A DNA stretch of 5,696 nt from positions 1 to 5,696 of the forward strand of contig CAJBVU010000216.1 of NCBI GenBank assembly GCA_903959115.1, in the 5' to 3' direction. Below the pieces are notes generated by a model. That model made no database searches. It saw nothing but the letters and a program-made list of their open reading frames with translations, and was not told the origin of the DNA. The translations under genes and the position numbers were made by a program. Position 1 is the stretch's first letter. Each line of letters opens with the position of its first letter. Source of the stretch: an uncultured Bacteroidota bacterium. GTDB lineage: Bacteria > Bacteroidota > Bacteroidia > NS11-12g > UBA955. This document shows positions 1 through 5,696 of this stretch, piece by piece.

Positions 1-3000
1 AAATCGAACCGAAATATAAAAACAATACTGTGGGAATTTCACGACGGCGATATTCGAAATGGGTTGGAAGCAGAAAAAACGTTTCCAGATACAGGTGTTT
101 TTAATGCTAAATTAACCGTTTGTACCGATAACAAGTGCTGTTATACTCGATTGTTTCAAATTCATGTTGGAATGAAGGTAAAGCCCGCCTTTTATACCAC
201 ACCGAATGGTGAAATTTGCAACAATACCGATAAAATATTATTTGTCAATGCCACACAACATCCCGGATTTGTCATTGATAGTTTTATTTGGAATTTTGAT
301 GAAACGGACGGTATTGAAAAGGCCTCTTTTGCACCCGCTTGGATGGTTTCCAACAAACCGTATGAGAAAACGAATATTTGGCATCGATACGACAGAGATA
401 CAGGCTGGGTGAGTCCAAGTTTGTATGCCTATCACCATGGGTGTGAATCCGTAATTAGTCAGCACGACTCCATTCGGATTAAGGCCGCCTTTGCAAAAAT
501 TGGGTATTACATAGAAATGTGCGATTCAAATGCCTTGTATTTATTTAATAATTCCAGTTCATTAACACGATTTGAATGGATAATAGATAAGAAAAAGTAT
601 ACTACGGATACAGTTAAATTATCGGCCACAGACCCCCATTACATTAGACTGCGAATATGGGACGATTCAACGGGATGTTATGATACTACTCAATTGTTAT
701 ACAAACCCGATACGTATGCATCGCCAAGTATTCAAGAATTGGGGTCCGACCTCTGCGAGCCGGGTTTTGTGAGACTTCGTGTTGTTAACGGTCCGAAGGA
801 CTATGATTGGCTAGTCAATGGTAAAGTATTTGCTAAAAATCGAAACACTGTTGAAATTCCTTTTGATACTGCAGGGATATATTTAATTGAGTATCGCTCC
901 CCTTTTGGGAAATTTTGTAATGGATTACAAGTATTAAAATACAACGTGGGTGAAACGGATTTGCGAGGGTCGTTGAAGCGTTCACCAGGTTGTTTACCTA
1001 TCTCTTTAGAGCTCTACGACTCTACTTATTCGCCAACAAAAAAACATGTTTGGGTTTTAAGCACTGGGGATACTATTCCAATTAAATCCGCCTTAACAAA
1101 GTACATCGTCAAAAATGCCAATGCCGATACCGTTTGGGCTGAGCTAAAATCTAGCGCTACTAAACAGTCTTGTTATCCAACAGCGCGATTACCCATTGCT
1201 ATCACTGGACCCATTTTTACCCTCAGACAGCTGTGGGAACATAATTGTGATAAAAGTTTATTCCAAGGATTTGCAGTTTCAGGGAATAAAGCGAAATATA
1301 AAGTTAACTGGGATATGGGTGATGGTAACACCTATACCACTCCGTTTGTACGTCATGGTTTTAAAGATTCGGGAACATACAAAGTGAAGGTTACGATGAC
1401 CGATTCTGCTGGATGTATTTCCGAAGAGTCCCGAGACGTTTATTTCCCTGGTAGTAGATTGAAAATACGGGTAGCATATACAGTGCTTGGAAGTAAATGT
1501 GCACCCATGTTGGTTCAATTCAGAGACTCAAGCAGTTCGTTCAATGTAAAAATCACGAATTGGAATTGGGATTTTGGCGACGGCACATCGAGTGTATTAA
1601 AAAACCCTCAGCATCAATATTTAAAACCCGGTAAATACTCAATTACCTTAACAATAAAAGATTCTTTGGGCTGCACAGAAATACGGAAATTCTTAGACCT
1701 TATTTTGGTTCCAGGTCCGGATGGACAATTTACTTTTTCGCCTAAATCGGGCTGCCTTCCGCTAACCGTTGACTTCAAACATAGTACAACTGGCGCCCTA
1801 ATGAAGAAGGAGTGGGACATGGGAGATGGTGTTGTTCAAACCGGTAATGTTTCAAAATACACCTACCAAATTCCAGGTAAATATATTCCTTCACTGATAC
1901 TAAAGGACTCCTTTGGATGTACGAAAGCCATTCAATCTCCCGACACAATTATTGTCTTTGGATTGCCAAAAATACAAATTGAACAAACCGGCTTGTGTTT
2001 TAATGACTCCGTGGGGCTGCGCGCTAAGGCTCTGTTGAATTCACCAAGCTTAGACAACGCAACCTGGCTTATTGAAGGGAAACGATATCCAGGATTTGCA
2101 TTAAAAGCGAAATTTATTAATAAGAATGTAATCGTGAGAGTCTGGGCTCAAAGCAAAGAAGGTTGTGCAGATAGTTTTAATCAGAACCTAAAGCTTTTTG
2201 GAGCATCAATAACAGTTCAACCCTACGATTCAATCGTGTGTCTCGGCAGTAAATGGAAAGGGGCAGCTACCTATATTTCCGACACCACAATAGTTAAGCA
2301 AGGATGGTATTTGAATAATTCTTTCCAAACCAATGCCTTGAATTTTCAATTTGTACCACCTGTCTCCCAAATGTATCAATTACAATTCAAAACGATCAAT
2401 GCACTGGGTTGTCAAGATTCATTGAAAGTCCCTGTAAAAGTTCTGGTTGGAGATACGATAACTCCGCCAGCCCCATTGTGGAGAAGAGCCAGCGTTACCG
2501 GCGATAAAAGCCATGAATTGGTATGGGGAAAGCACAATAATTTTGATTTTAAGAGATACAGGGTTTGGGTTGATCGGGGCACCGGGTATCAATGGCTGAT
2601 GGATAAATCATCTCTCAAGGATACAACGGGTTTGGTATTGGATGCGCAAAGTTTGGTACGCAGCGATTGTTACAAAATTTCGATGGAGAATTTATGTGGA
2701 TTTACCCAGGCGATGTTGGATTTAAAATCCCACTGTACAATTGAATTGAAAGGTAAGCCTTTGGTCAATGCCTCGGAGTTGCGTTGGTCTCCTTACGTTG
2801 GTTGGCCGGTTGATTCTTATACCATATATCGACAAAAAACCGCATCCATTTGGGATTCAATAGGCAGGACAAATGGTTCAAATCTTACATTTATCGATAC
2901 CAATATTACATGTTACGAAACACATATTTATCAGGTAAAAGCGCATGAAATCAACGGTTTCCGAGAATTCAGTTTTAGTGATACGTGTCATGTAAAGCCT

Positions 3001-3879
3001 ATTTATTTTAATACTGTCAATCCACCAAACCTGAGACGAGCAACCGTAATTAATGATGATTATGTACGCATCGATTGGGAAAAACCCGCCAAAAACAGGT
3101 CTCCTTTGGTTAACTATATTGTAAAAGGCGAGCAATTGACAACCCCACAAGGAAATCCTTCCTCAGCTTCAATTTGGAATTTACCGGCTTCACAAGATTC
3201 ATTGGTATTCAAACATGAACAAGTAAATGTTGATCGTTGGAGTTATCGCTACAAAGTACTAGGCATCGATGCCTGTGGAGATAGTTCAGAATGGACGGCG
3301 ATTGCTCAATCGATCTTATTAACAACTTCCCTAAATAACGAATATAATCCTGTATTACAATGGAATAAATACCAGAAATGGCAAGATGGAGTGAGGGAAT
3401 ATCTAGTGGAAAGAAACTTGGGCGATGGTTTTAAAGTAATCGCATCTTTATCAGCAAAAGACACGATATATACGGATGCTTTAAGCAGTCTAAACTGTAT
3501 TCCAACCCTAGAATATCGAGTTACAGCGAATCGCAACCGACTGATATCTACGGATAGTATTTGGATGCATTTATCTGCGAGTAATGTTTCTCAGCCAATT
3601 ACGGTAACTAAGATTTTTGTCCCCAATGCATTCACTCCCAATAGCAATCGCTTAAACGAAACTTTTCAACCTGAAGGGATTTTTATCGCTAGTTATACTT
3701 TGAAAATTTTTAGTATTTGGGGAGAGATGTTATTCAGCGAACAAGGATGTTCTCCCAAATGGGATGGAAATTACATGGGCAAGCAATCTCCACAAGGCGT
3801 TTATGCCTATTTAATTATAGCAAAAGGTATAGACGGGAAGCAGTATTATTTCGACGGCAACGTAACCCTGCTGCGTTAA
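1..3879 (+). CDS. Giant PKD/fibronectin-III tower protein with type B T9SS C-terminal domain (5' end missing)
   Basis: The frame is open from the first base, so the gene is cut at its 5' end and 1292 residues are visible (numbered here from codon 1). The sequence shows a partial PKD domain at residues 1-56 (WEFHDGD at 11-17), nine Cys-bracketed PKD/Ig-like modules at about 57-815, with canonical WDMGDG or WDFGDG only at 437, 523 and 605, and about four fibronectin-III-like modules at about 821-915, 916-1005, 1007-1110 and 1111-1195. The C-terminal domain at about 1205-1292 has VPNAFTPN at 1207-1214, then WDG at 1254-1256 and SPQGVYAY, the pattern of the CHU_C / gliding-motility-associated family. 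Known of the family: this domain routes proteins through the outer membrane by the type IX secretion system (type B signal), and PKD and FN3 modules act as spacers or in adhesion. Inference: a surface or secreted adhesin-like protein. No catalytic domain is visible; one could lie upstream of the window. The TTG at 64 is not the start. Confidence 0.93.
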   Translation, partial: KSNRNIKTILWEFHDGDIRNGLEAEKTFPDTGVFNAKLTVCTDNKCCYTRLFQIHVGMKVKPAFYTTPNGEICNNTDKILFVNATQHPGFVIDSFIWNFDETDGIEKASFAPAWMVSNKPYEKTNIWHRYDRDTGWVSPSLYAYHHGCESVISQHDSIRIKAAFAKIGYYIEMCDSNALYLFNNSSSLTRFEWIIDKKKYTTDTVKLSATDPHYIRLRIWDDSTGCYDTTQLLYKPDTYASPSIQELGSDLCEPGFVRLRVVNGPKDYDWLVNGKVFAKNRNTVEIPFDTAGIYLIEYRSPFGKFCNGLQVLKYNVGETDLRGSLKRSPGCLPISLELYDSTYSPTKKHVWVLSTGDTIPIKSALTKYIVKNANADTVWAELKSSATKQSCYPTARLPIAITGPIFTLRQLWEHNCDKSLFQGFAVSGNKAKYKVNWDMGDGNTYTTPFVRHGFKDSGTYKVKVTMTDSAGCISEESRDVYFPGSRLKIRVAYTVLGSKCAPMLVQFRDSSSSFNVKITNWNWDFGDGTSSVLKNPQHQYLKPGKYSITLTIKDSLGCTEIRKFLDLILVPGPDGQFTFSPKSGCLPLTVDFKHSTTGALMKKEWDMGDGVVQTGNVSKYTYQIPGKYIPSLILKDSFGCTKAIQSPDTIIVFGLPKIQIEQTGLCFNDSVGLRAKALLNSPSLDNATWLIEGKRYPGFALKAKFINKNVIVRVWAQSKEGCADSFNQNLKLFGASITVQPYDSIVCLGSKWKGAATYISDTTIVKQGWYLNNSFQTNALNFQFVPPVSQMYQLQFKTINALGCQDSLKVPVKVLVGDTITPPAPLWRRASVTGDKSHELVWGKHNNFDFKRYRVWVDRGTGYQWLMDKSSLKDTTGLVLDAQSLVRSDCYKISMENLCGFTQAMLDLKSHCTIELKGKPLVNASELRWSPYVGWPVDSYTIYRQKTASIWDSIGRTNGSNLTFIDTNITCYETHIYQVKAHEINGFREFSFSDTCHVKPIYFNTVNPPNLRRATVINDDYVRIDWEKPAKNRSPLVNYIVKGEQLTTPQGNPSSASIWNLPASQDSLVFKHEQVNVDRWSYRYKVLGIDACGDSSEWTAIAQSILLTTSLNNEYNPVLQWNKYQKWQDGVREYLVERNLGDGFKVIASLSAKDTIYTDALSSLNCIPTLEYRVTANRNRLISTDSIWMHLSASNVSQPITVTKIFVPNAFTPNSNRLNETFQPEGIFIASYTLKIFSIWGEMLFSEQGCSPKWDGNYMGKQSPQGVYAYLIIAKGIDGKQYYFDGNVTLLR
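169..2445 (+). repeat. Nine tandem PKD/Ig-like modules, each with a Cys pair and a core Trp
   Basis: This is a protein-level repeat inside the giant surface gene. First-cysteine positions are residues 73, 174, 252, 331, 416, 500, 585, 666 and 747, a period of 78-85 residues after a first step of 101. The partner cysteines are at 148, 226, 306, 391, 472, 558, 640, 722 and 804, so the pair spacing is 52-60 residues except 75 in the first module. Each module has a tryptophan 18-24 residues after its first cysteine (97, 193, 270, 351, 437, 523, 605, 689, 769). The second cysteine often sits in a D-S-x-G-C context (226, 472, 558, 640). Only the modules with Trp 437, 523 and 605 keep the PKD-type W-D-x-G-D-G motif; the others keep the Trp but have lost the acidic turn. 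The repeat is not obvious at DNA level, so the copies are old and diverged. One intramodular disulfide per module is inferred. Confidence 0.85.
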
Positions 3880-3956
3880 TTACCGGTTGACTCAAAGTTT
3901 CGACCAATTTTTATCGAATAACGATTGAAATCACATACGTATAAATTCCATTTCAT

Positions 3957-3964
3957 TAGTTTCG
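3957..3964 (+). promoter_or_regulatory. Candidate Bacteroidota -7 element for the small exported protein gene
   Basis: The octamer TAGTTTCG differs at one position from the TAnnTTTG -7 consensus of Bacteroidota housekeeping promoters. It lies 19 bases before the ATG at 3984, so a transcript would have a leader of roughly a dozen bases. No TTG -33 element is seen at the usual spacing: the nearest upstream TTG (3925-3927) is 29 bases away, against about 17-23 normally. The call therefore rests on the -7 box and on its place in the gap after the upstream stop codon. Confidence 0.35.
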
Positions 3965-3983
3965 TAAACAACAAATATCAAAT

Positions 3984-4397
3984 ATGAAAAAACTCATCCT
4001 ATCCCTAATCCTATCAATTTCAGCCTCGGCGGCAATTGCTCAAACCCAAGTGAAAGTAATCACAGTGGTAGAATCCATTGTGCCAATGGGTATTGGTAGA
4101 TCTAGAATCATTGAGAGTGTCGACACCCTTGGTATTACCAATGTCCCCACCACCAAAACAGATCGTGAAGAAATTCGCGTGAACAATTACAACGAGTATA
4201 AATTACTAAACATGTACTCGGGTGTAGGAATCAATTTTCAGAATATCGCCAGTAATGATGCAATCGTTTCATCAAAATTGATGGCTCTGTTGCGCGAGGG
4301 ATGGAAGATTTCCTTTGTTGTGGGTGGCGTAGAAAGTAATGCGGGTAAAGATGATGGCCAAGGCATTTTTGTCACCCGTTATATTCTTACAAAATAA
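3984..4397 (+). CDS. Small exported protein of unknown function, 137 residues
   Basis: I do not recognise a named family with confidence. Residues 1-19 are a textbook Sec signal peptide: KK at 2-3, a hydrophobic core of Leu/Ile/Ser, and an A-I-A motif at 17-19 followed by Gln20. There is no lipobox cysteine, so the mature protein of about 118 residues should be periplasmic or secreted. The mature part has no cysteine, no membrane span and no T9SS tail. A central stretch (about 74-110: SGVGINFQNI, then alternating hydrophobic residues and REGWKISFV) and the end (GIFVTRYILTK) resemble the small alpha/beta DUF4177-type pattern, in which a Leu-x-x-x-G-W turn precedes a C-terminal strand with Tyr-Ile-Leu. 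This is a weak visual likeness, not an assignment. The ATG at 3984 is the only ATG after the in-frame TAG at 3957. The leader is A-rich without Shine-Dalgarno. The gene stands alone and ends 8 bases before the shared terminator. Confidence 0.85.
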   Translation: MKKLILSLILSISASAAIAQTQVKVITVVESIVPMGIGRSRIIESVDTLGITNVPTTKTDREEIRVNNYNEYKLLNMYSGVGINFQNIASNDAIVSSKLMALLREGWKISFVVGGVESNAGKDDGQGIFVTRYILTK

Positions 4398-4404
4398 GCT
4401 TTTT

Positions 4405-4455
4405 ACTAAAAAACAGAAAGGGCTGCCCATTGGGCAGCCCTTTCTGTTTTTTAGT
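4405..4455. terminator. Bidirectional intrinsic terminator, perfect 24-bp stem
   Basis: The arms at 4405-4428 and 4432-4455 are exact reverse complements around a 3-base ATT loop. The inner part of the stem is GC-rich (AAAGGGCTGCCC). The outer part gives six A on the left and six T on the right (4447-4452), so either strand reads a GC hairpin followed by a U tract. It lies between the convergent genes ending at 4397 (+) and 4513 (-), where one element can stop both transcripts. Confidence 0.93.
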
Positions 4456-4512
4456 CGTGTATGTAAAAATTAATTAACCGAGTAACACACAACCCAAACT
4501 ACATCTGTGAAG

Positions 4513-4938
4513 CTATCGCCCCATGTAATTCATCATGCCAATCAGCAATGCACTGAGACCTAATAGCTGAAGACCCGCGCCAATGTATACCGAACGCAAA
4601 TACTCAGAAGGAAGGTCCATTTTCCGCAATTTGGCAATACTCAAACCATGACTCGTTATGATGTACATCATCAATAATATAAAATAACCCAACATTGGAT
4701 TGTAACCCAGGTTTGTTAGATAATCCAACCACTTCGTGTAACCCAAAACCAAATAGACTCCAACGATGCAAAACAAAATATACATCCCTACGATCCGCAT
4801 CTTGGAAAATGATGCCATCACGAAGCCCAACTGCTCGTGACTCAAGGTCTTCATTCCGCGCTCCTTAACCGTTCTACCTAAAAAGGTCGTTACTATCATC
4901 ACACCCAATCCCGCGTAAAAAATCATCTCTGAATTCAT
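4513..4938 (-). CDS. Four-span membrane protein of unknown function, 141 residues
   Basis: No named family is recognised. Hydrophobic segments lie at about residues 5-21, 48-67, 81-98 and 118-138. The loop at 22-47 (R22, K25, R27, K30, K46) and the loop at 99-117 (K103, R105, K106, R115) are basic, while the short 68-80 loop is not. By the positive-inside rule both termini should face the periplasm, with two cytoplasmic loops. No catalytic or metal-binding signature stands out; the only cysteine is inside span 2. The start is well bounded: an in-frame stop lies at 4948-4950, three codons upstream of the ATG at 4936-4938; Met5 is the only close alternative. The gene lies 97 bases downstream of the T9SS cargo gene on the same strand with no hairpin terminator between, so read-through from that gene is possible. 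A poor -7-like box (TAACTTGC, minus strand, 4943-4950) sits too close to the ATG to be convincing. It ends at the shared terminator. Confidence 0.85.
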   Translation of the reverse strand: MNSEMIFYAGLGVMIVTTFLGRTVKERGMKTLSHEQLGFVMASFSKMRIVGMYILFCIVGVYLVLGYTKWLDYLTNLGYNPMLGYFILLMMYIITSHGLSIAKLRKMDLPSEYLRSVYIGAGLQLLGLSALLIGMMNYMGR

Positions 4939-5035
4939 GACGGCAAGTTACATCGAAGTTGATTTACTTTCAGAAAACAAAATGAATTTGTATCCCAGAC
5001 TTCAATGTTCACCTGCCTTAATCACGAAAACTCAA

Positions 5036-5696
5036 TTACTGTACAACCAACTGAACGCCACTCACTGCAGCGATCGTTTTGATTGAGATATGATAAATTC
5101 CTGCCGCTAAACCAGAAATATCAATCGACTCATTGGGTTTCACATTATGCAATGTCTTTACCAATGTTCCTGAAGCAGAATAAATCACAATCTCATCCAT
5201 ATTCGTTTCACAATTTAACGCAACCGTCTTGTTTGTTGGATTTGGATACAATGTCACAGAAGGCATCACATTCGCATGATAACCCGCTCCTGCACCTTTG
5301 CCTTCGAATCGGATATTATCTACATAACAAATATTGTCTGAACCCCTAGCCGGTGTAATAGCAAAATCTGGGAATATAATTATCTGATCATTTGACTCGC
5401 CGATACGTGCGCTGAAATCAAAAACCAACTCTTCCCAAGCACCCGTGGTGGTATTGGCAACTTTGATCTCTCCAGTTGATGCGTTAGAGGCCGATGCAAA
5501 CTTGATCCCAACGTCGCTCTTCACCGATTTCCAAACAAGCATCTTCACGATACAATTGCTCGCACTCAAGGTAAATGTGCCGATATCAGAGCCATGCTTA
5601 CTCTCAAAACCTGCCCATGGCTGACCCGCACTCATGGCCGTAAATTTTGCCACCGTTGCCGATACGTTGAGACCTGAAGAACTAGGATTCGCTACG
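5036..5696 (-). CDS. Secreted protein with CBM-like beta-sandwich domain and type A T9SS tail (5' end missing)
   Basis: The minus-strand frame is open to the right edge, so the gene is truncated at its 5' end and 219 residues are visible (numbered from the first whole codon, 5693-5695). Residues 1-131 form one domain: VANPSSSGLNVSATVAKF at the start, PWAGFES, a Trp-Lys strand, GAWEELVFDFS, IIIFPDFA and a final CYVDNIRFEG. This is the pattern of carbohydrate-binding-module-like jelly-roll domains common in Bacteroidota secreted proteins and glycoside hydrolases. A Gly/Ala linker follows at 132-143. Residues 144-219 are a Por-secretion (type A) sorting domain, with LYPNPT at 149-154, IVIYSASGTLVKTL, and ISGLAAGIYHISI before the end. 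Known of the family: this tail directs export by the type IX secretion system and is usually cleaved. Inference: an extracellular, possibly glycan-binding protein. Any enzyme domain would be upstream, outside the window. The GTG at 5651-5653 falls inside the CBM-like domain and is not the start. Confidence 0.92.
   Translation of the reverse strand, partial: VANPSSSGLNVSATVAKFTAMSAGQPWAGFESKHGSDIGTFTLSASNCIVKMLVWKSVKSDVGIKFASASNASTGEIKVANTTTGAWEELVFDFSARIGESNDQIIIFPDFAITPARGSDNICYVDNIRFEGKGAGAGYHANVMPSVTLYPNPTNKTVALNCETNMDEIVIYSASGTLVKTLHNVKPNESIDISGLAAGIYHISIKTIAAVSGVQLVVQ

Noticed and set aside
64..66. TTG as the start codon of the giant plus-strand gene
   Set aside because: The frame is open back to base 1 and the upstream residues (WEFHDGD) belong to the same PKD domain, so the start is outside the window.
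2878..3150. Antisense reading frame of 90 codons inside the giant gene
   Set aside because: It lies opposite a clearly coding fibronectin-like region, has no recognisable domain and no initiation context; it is a shadow, as are the other overlapping frames at 206-412, 238-465, 1196-1387, 1279-1518, 1614-1820 and 3306-3536.
3899..3918. Inverted repeat TTCGA / TCGAA after the giant gene as a terminator
   Set aside because: It has only five base pairs, a 10-base loop, AT-rich pairing and no U tract; too weak to call. No terminator is visible between 3880 and 3983.
4943..4950. TAACTTGC (minus strand) as a -7 promoter box for the membrane protein
   Set aside because: It would place the transcription start at or next to the ATG, and no clear TTG -33 element lies at the right distance.
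4978..4990. Near-palindrome caaaatgaatttg between the two minus-strand genes
   Set aside because: The stem is about four AT pairs, too weak for a terminator or an operator claim.
5083..5349. Plus-strand frame of 88 codons opposite the T9SS cargo gene
   Set aside because: It overlaps the well supported sorting domain on the other strand and has no protein features of its own.
5651..5653. GTG as the start codon of the rightmost minus-strand gene
   Set aside because: The 14 codons upstream remain open to the window edge and encode the typical beginning of the same CBM-like domain.
1..5696. Search for CRISPR arrays, tRNA or rRNA genes, insertion sequences, phage or defence genes
   Set aside because: No direct-repeat array, transposase, structured RNA signature or target-site duplication is seen by eye; the window is filled by four genes and short gaps.

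Overview
The window looks like an ordinary stretch of chromosome from a member of the Bacteroidota, with a strong secreted or cell-surface flavour. Four signs support this. One gene ends in a gliding-motility-associated (CHU_C-like) type B C-terminal domain. Another ends in a Por-secretion type A sorting tail. PKD-like and fibronectin-like modules are stacked in tandem. The visible gene starts lack Shine-Dalgarno sequences and sit after A/T-rich leaders. I cannot place it to order or genus from sequence alone.

Layout: positions 1-3879 (+) hold the last 1292 codons of a giant surface or secreted protein whose start lies left of the window. It consists of a partial PKD domain, nine more PKD/Ig-like modules of about 80 residues, about four fibronectin-III-like modules, and a type B type-IX-secretion C-terminal domain. 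After a 104-base gap comes a small exported protein of 137 residues (3984-4397, +) with a clear signal peptide. A perfect 24-bp inverted repeat with A/T tracts on both sides (4405-4455) then acts as a shared terminator between converging transcripts.

On the minus strand, reading from the right edge, there is the 3' part (219 codons) of a secreted protein (5036 to the window end). It has a carbohydrate-binding-module-like beta-sandwich domain and a type A sorting tail. It is followed 97 bases later by a 141-residue protein with four predicted membrane spans (4513-4938), which runs into the shared terminator.

How the genes relate: the two large genes are both predicted cargo of the type IX secretion system but carry different classes of C-terminal signal. 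The two small genes between them have no recognisable function. Nothing in the window (phage, transposon, CRISPR, defence or biosynthetic genes) points to a new multi-gene system. The most distinctive signal is the regular two-cysteine, one-tryptophan architecture of the PKD-like tower, in which only three of the nine complete modules keep the canonical PKD motif.
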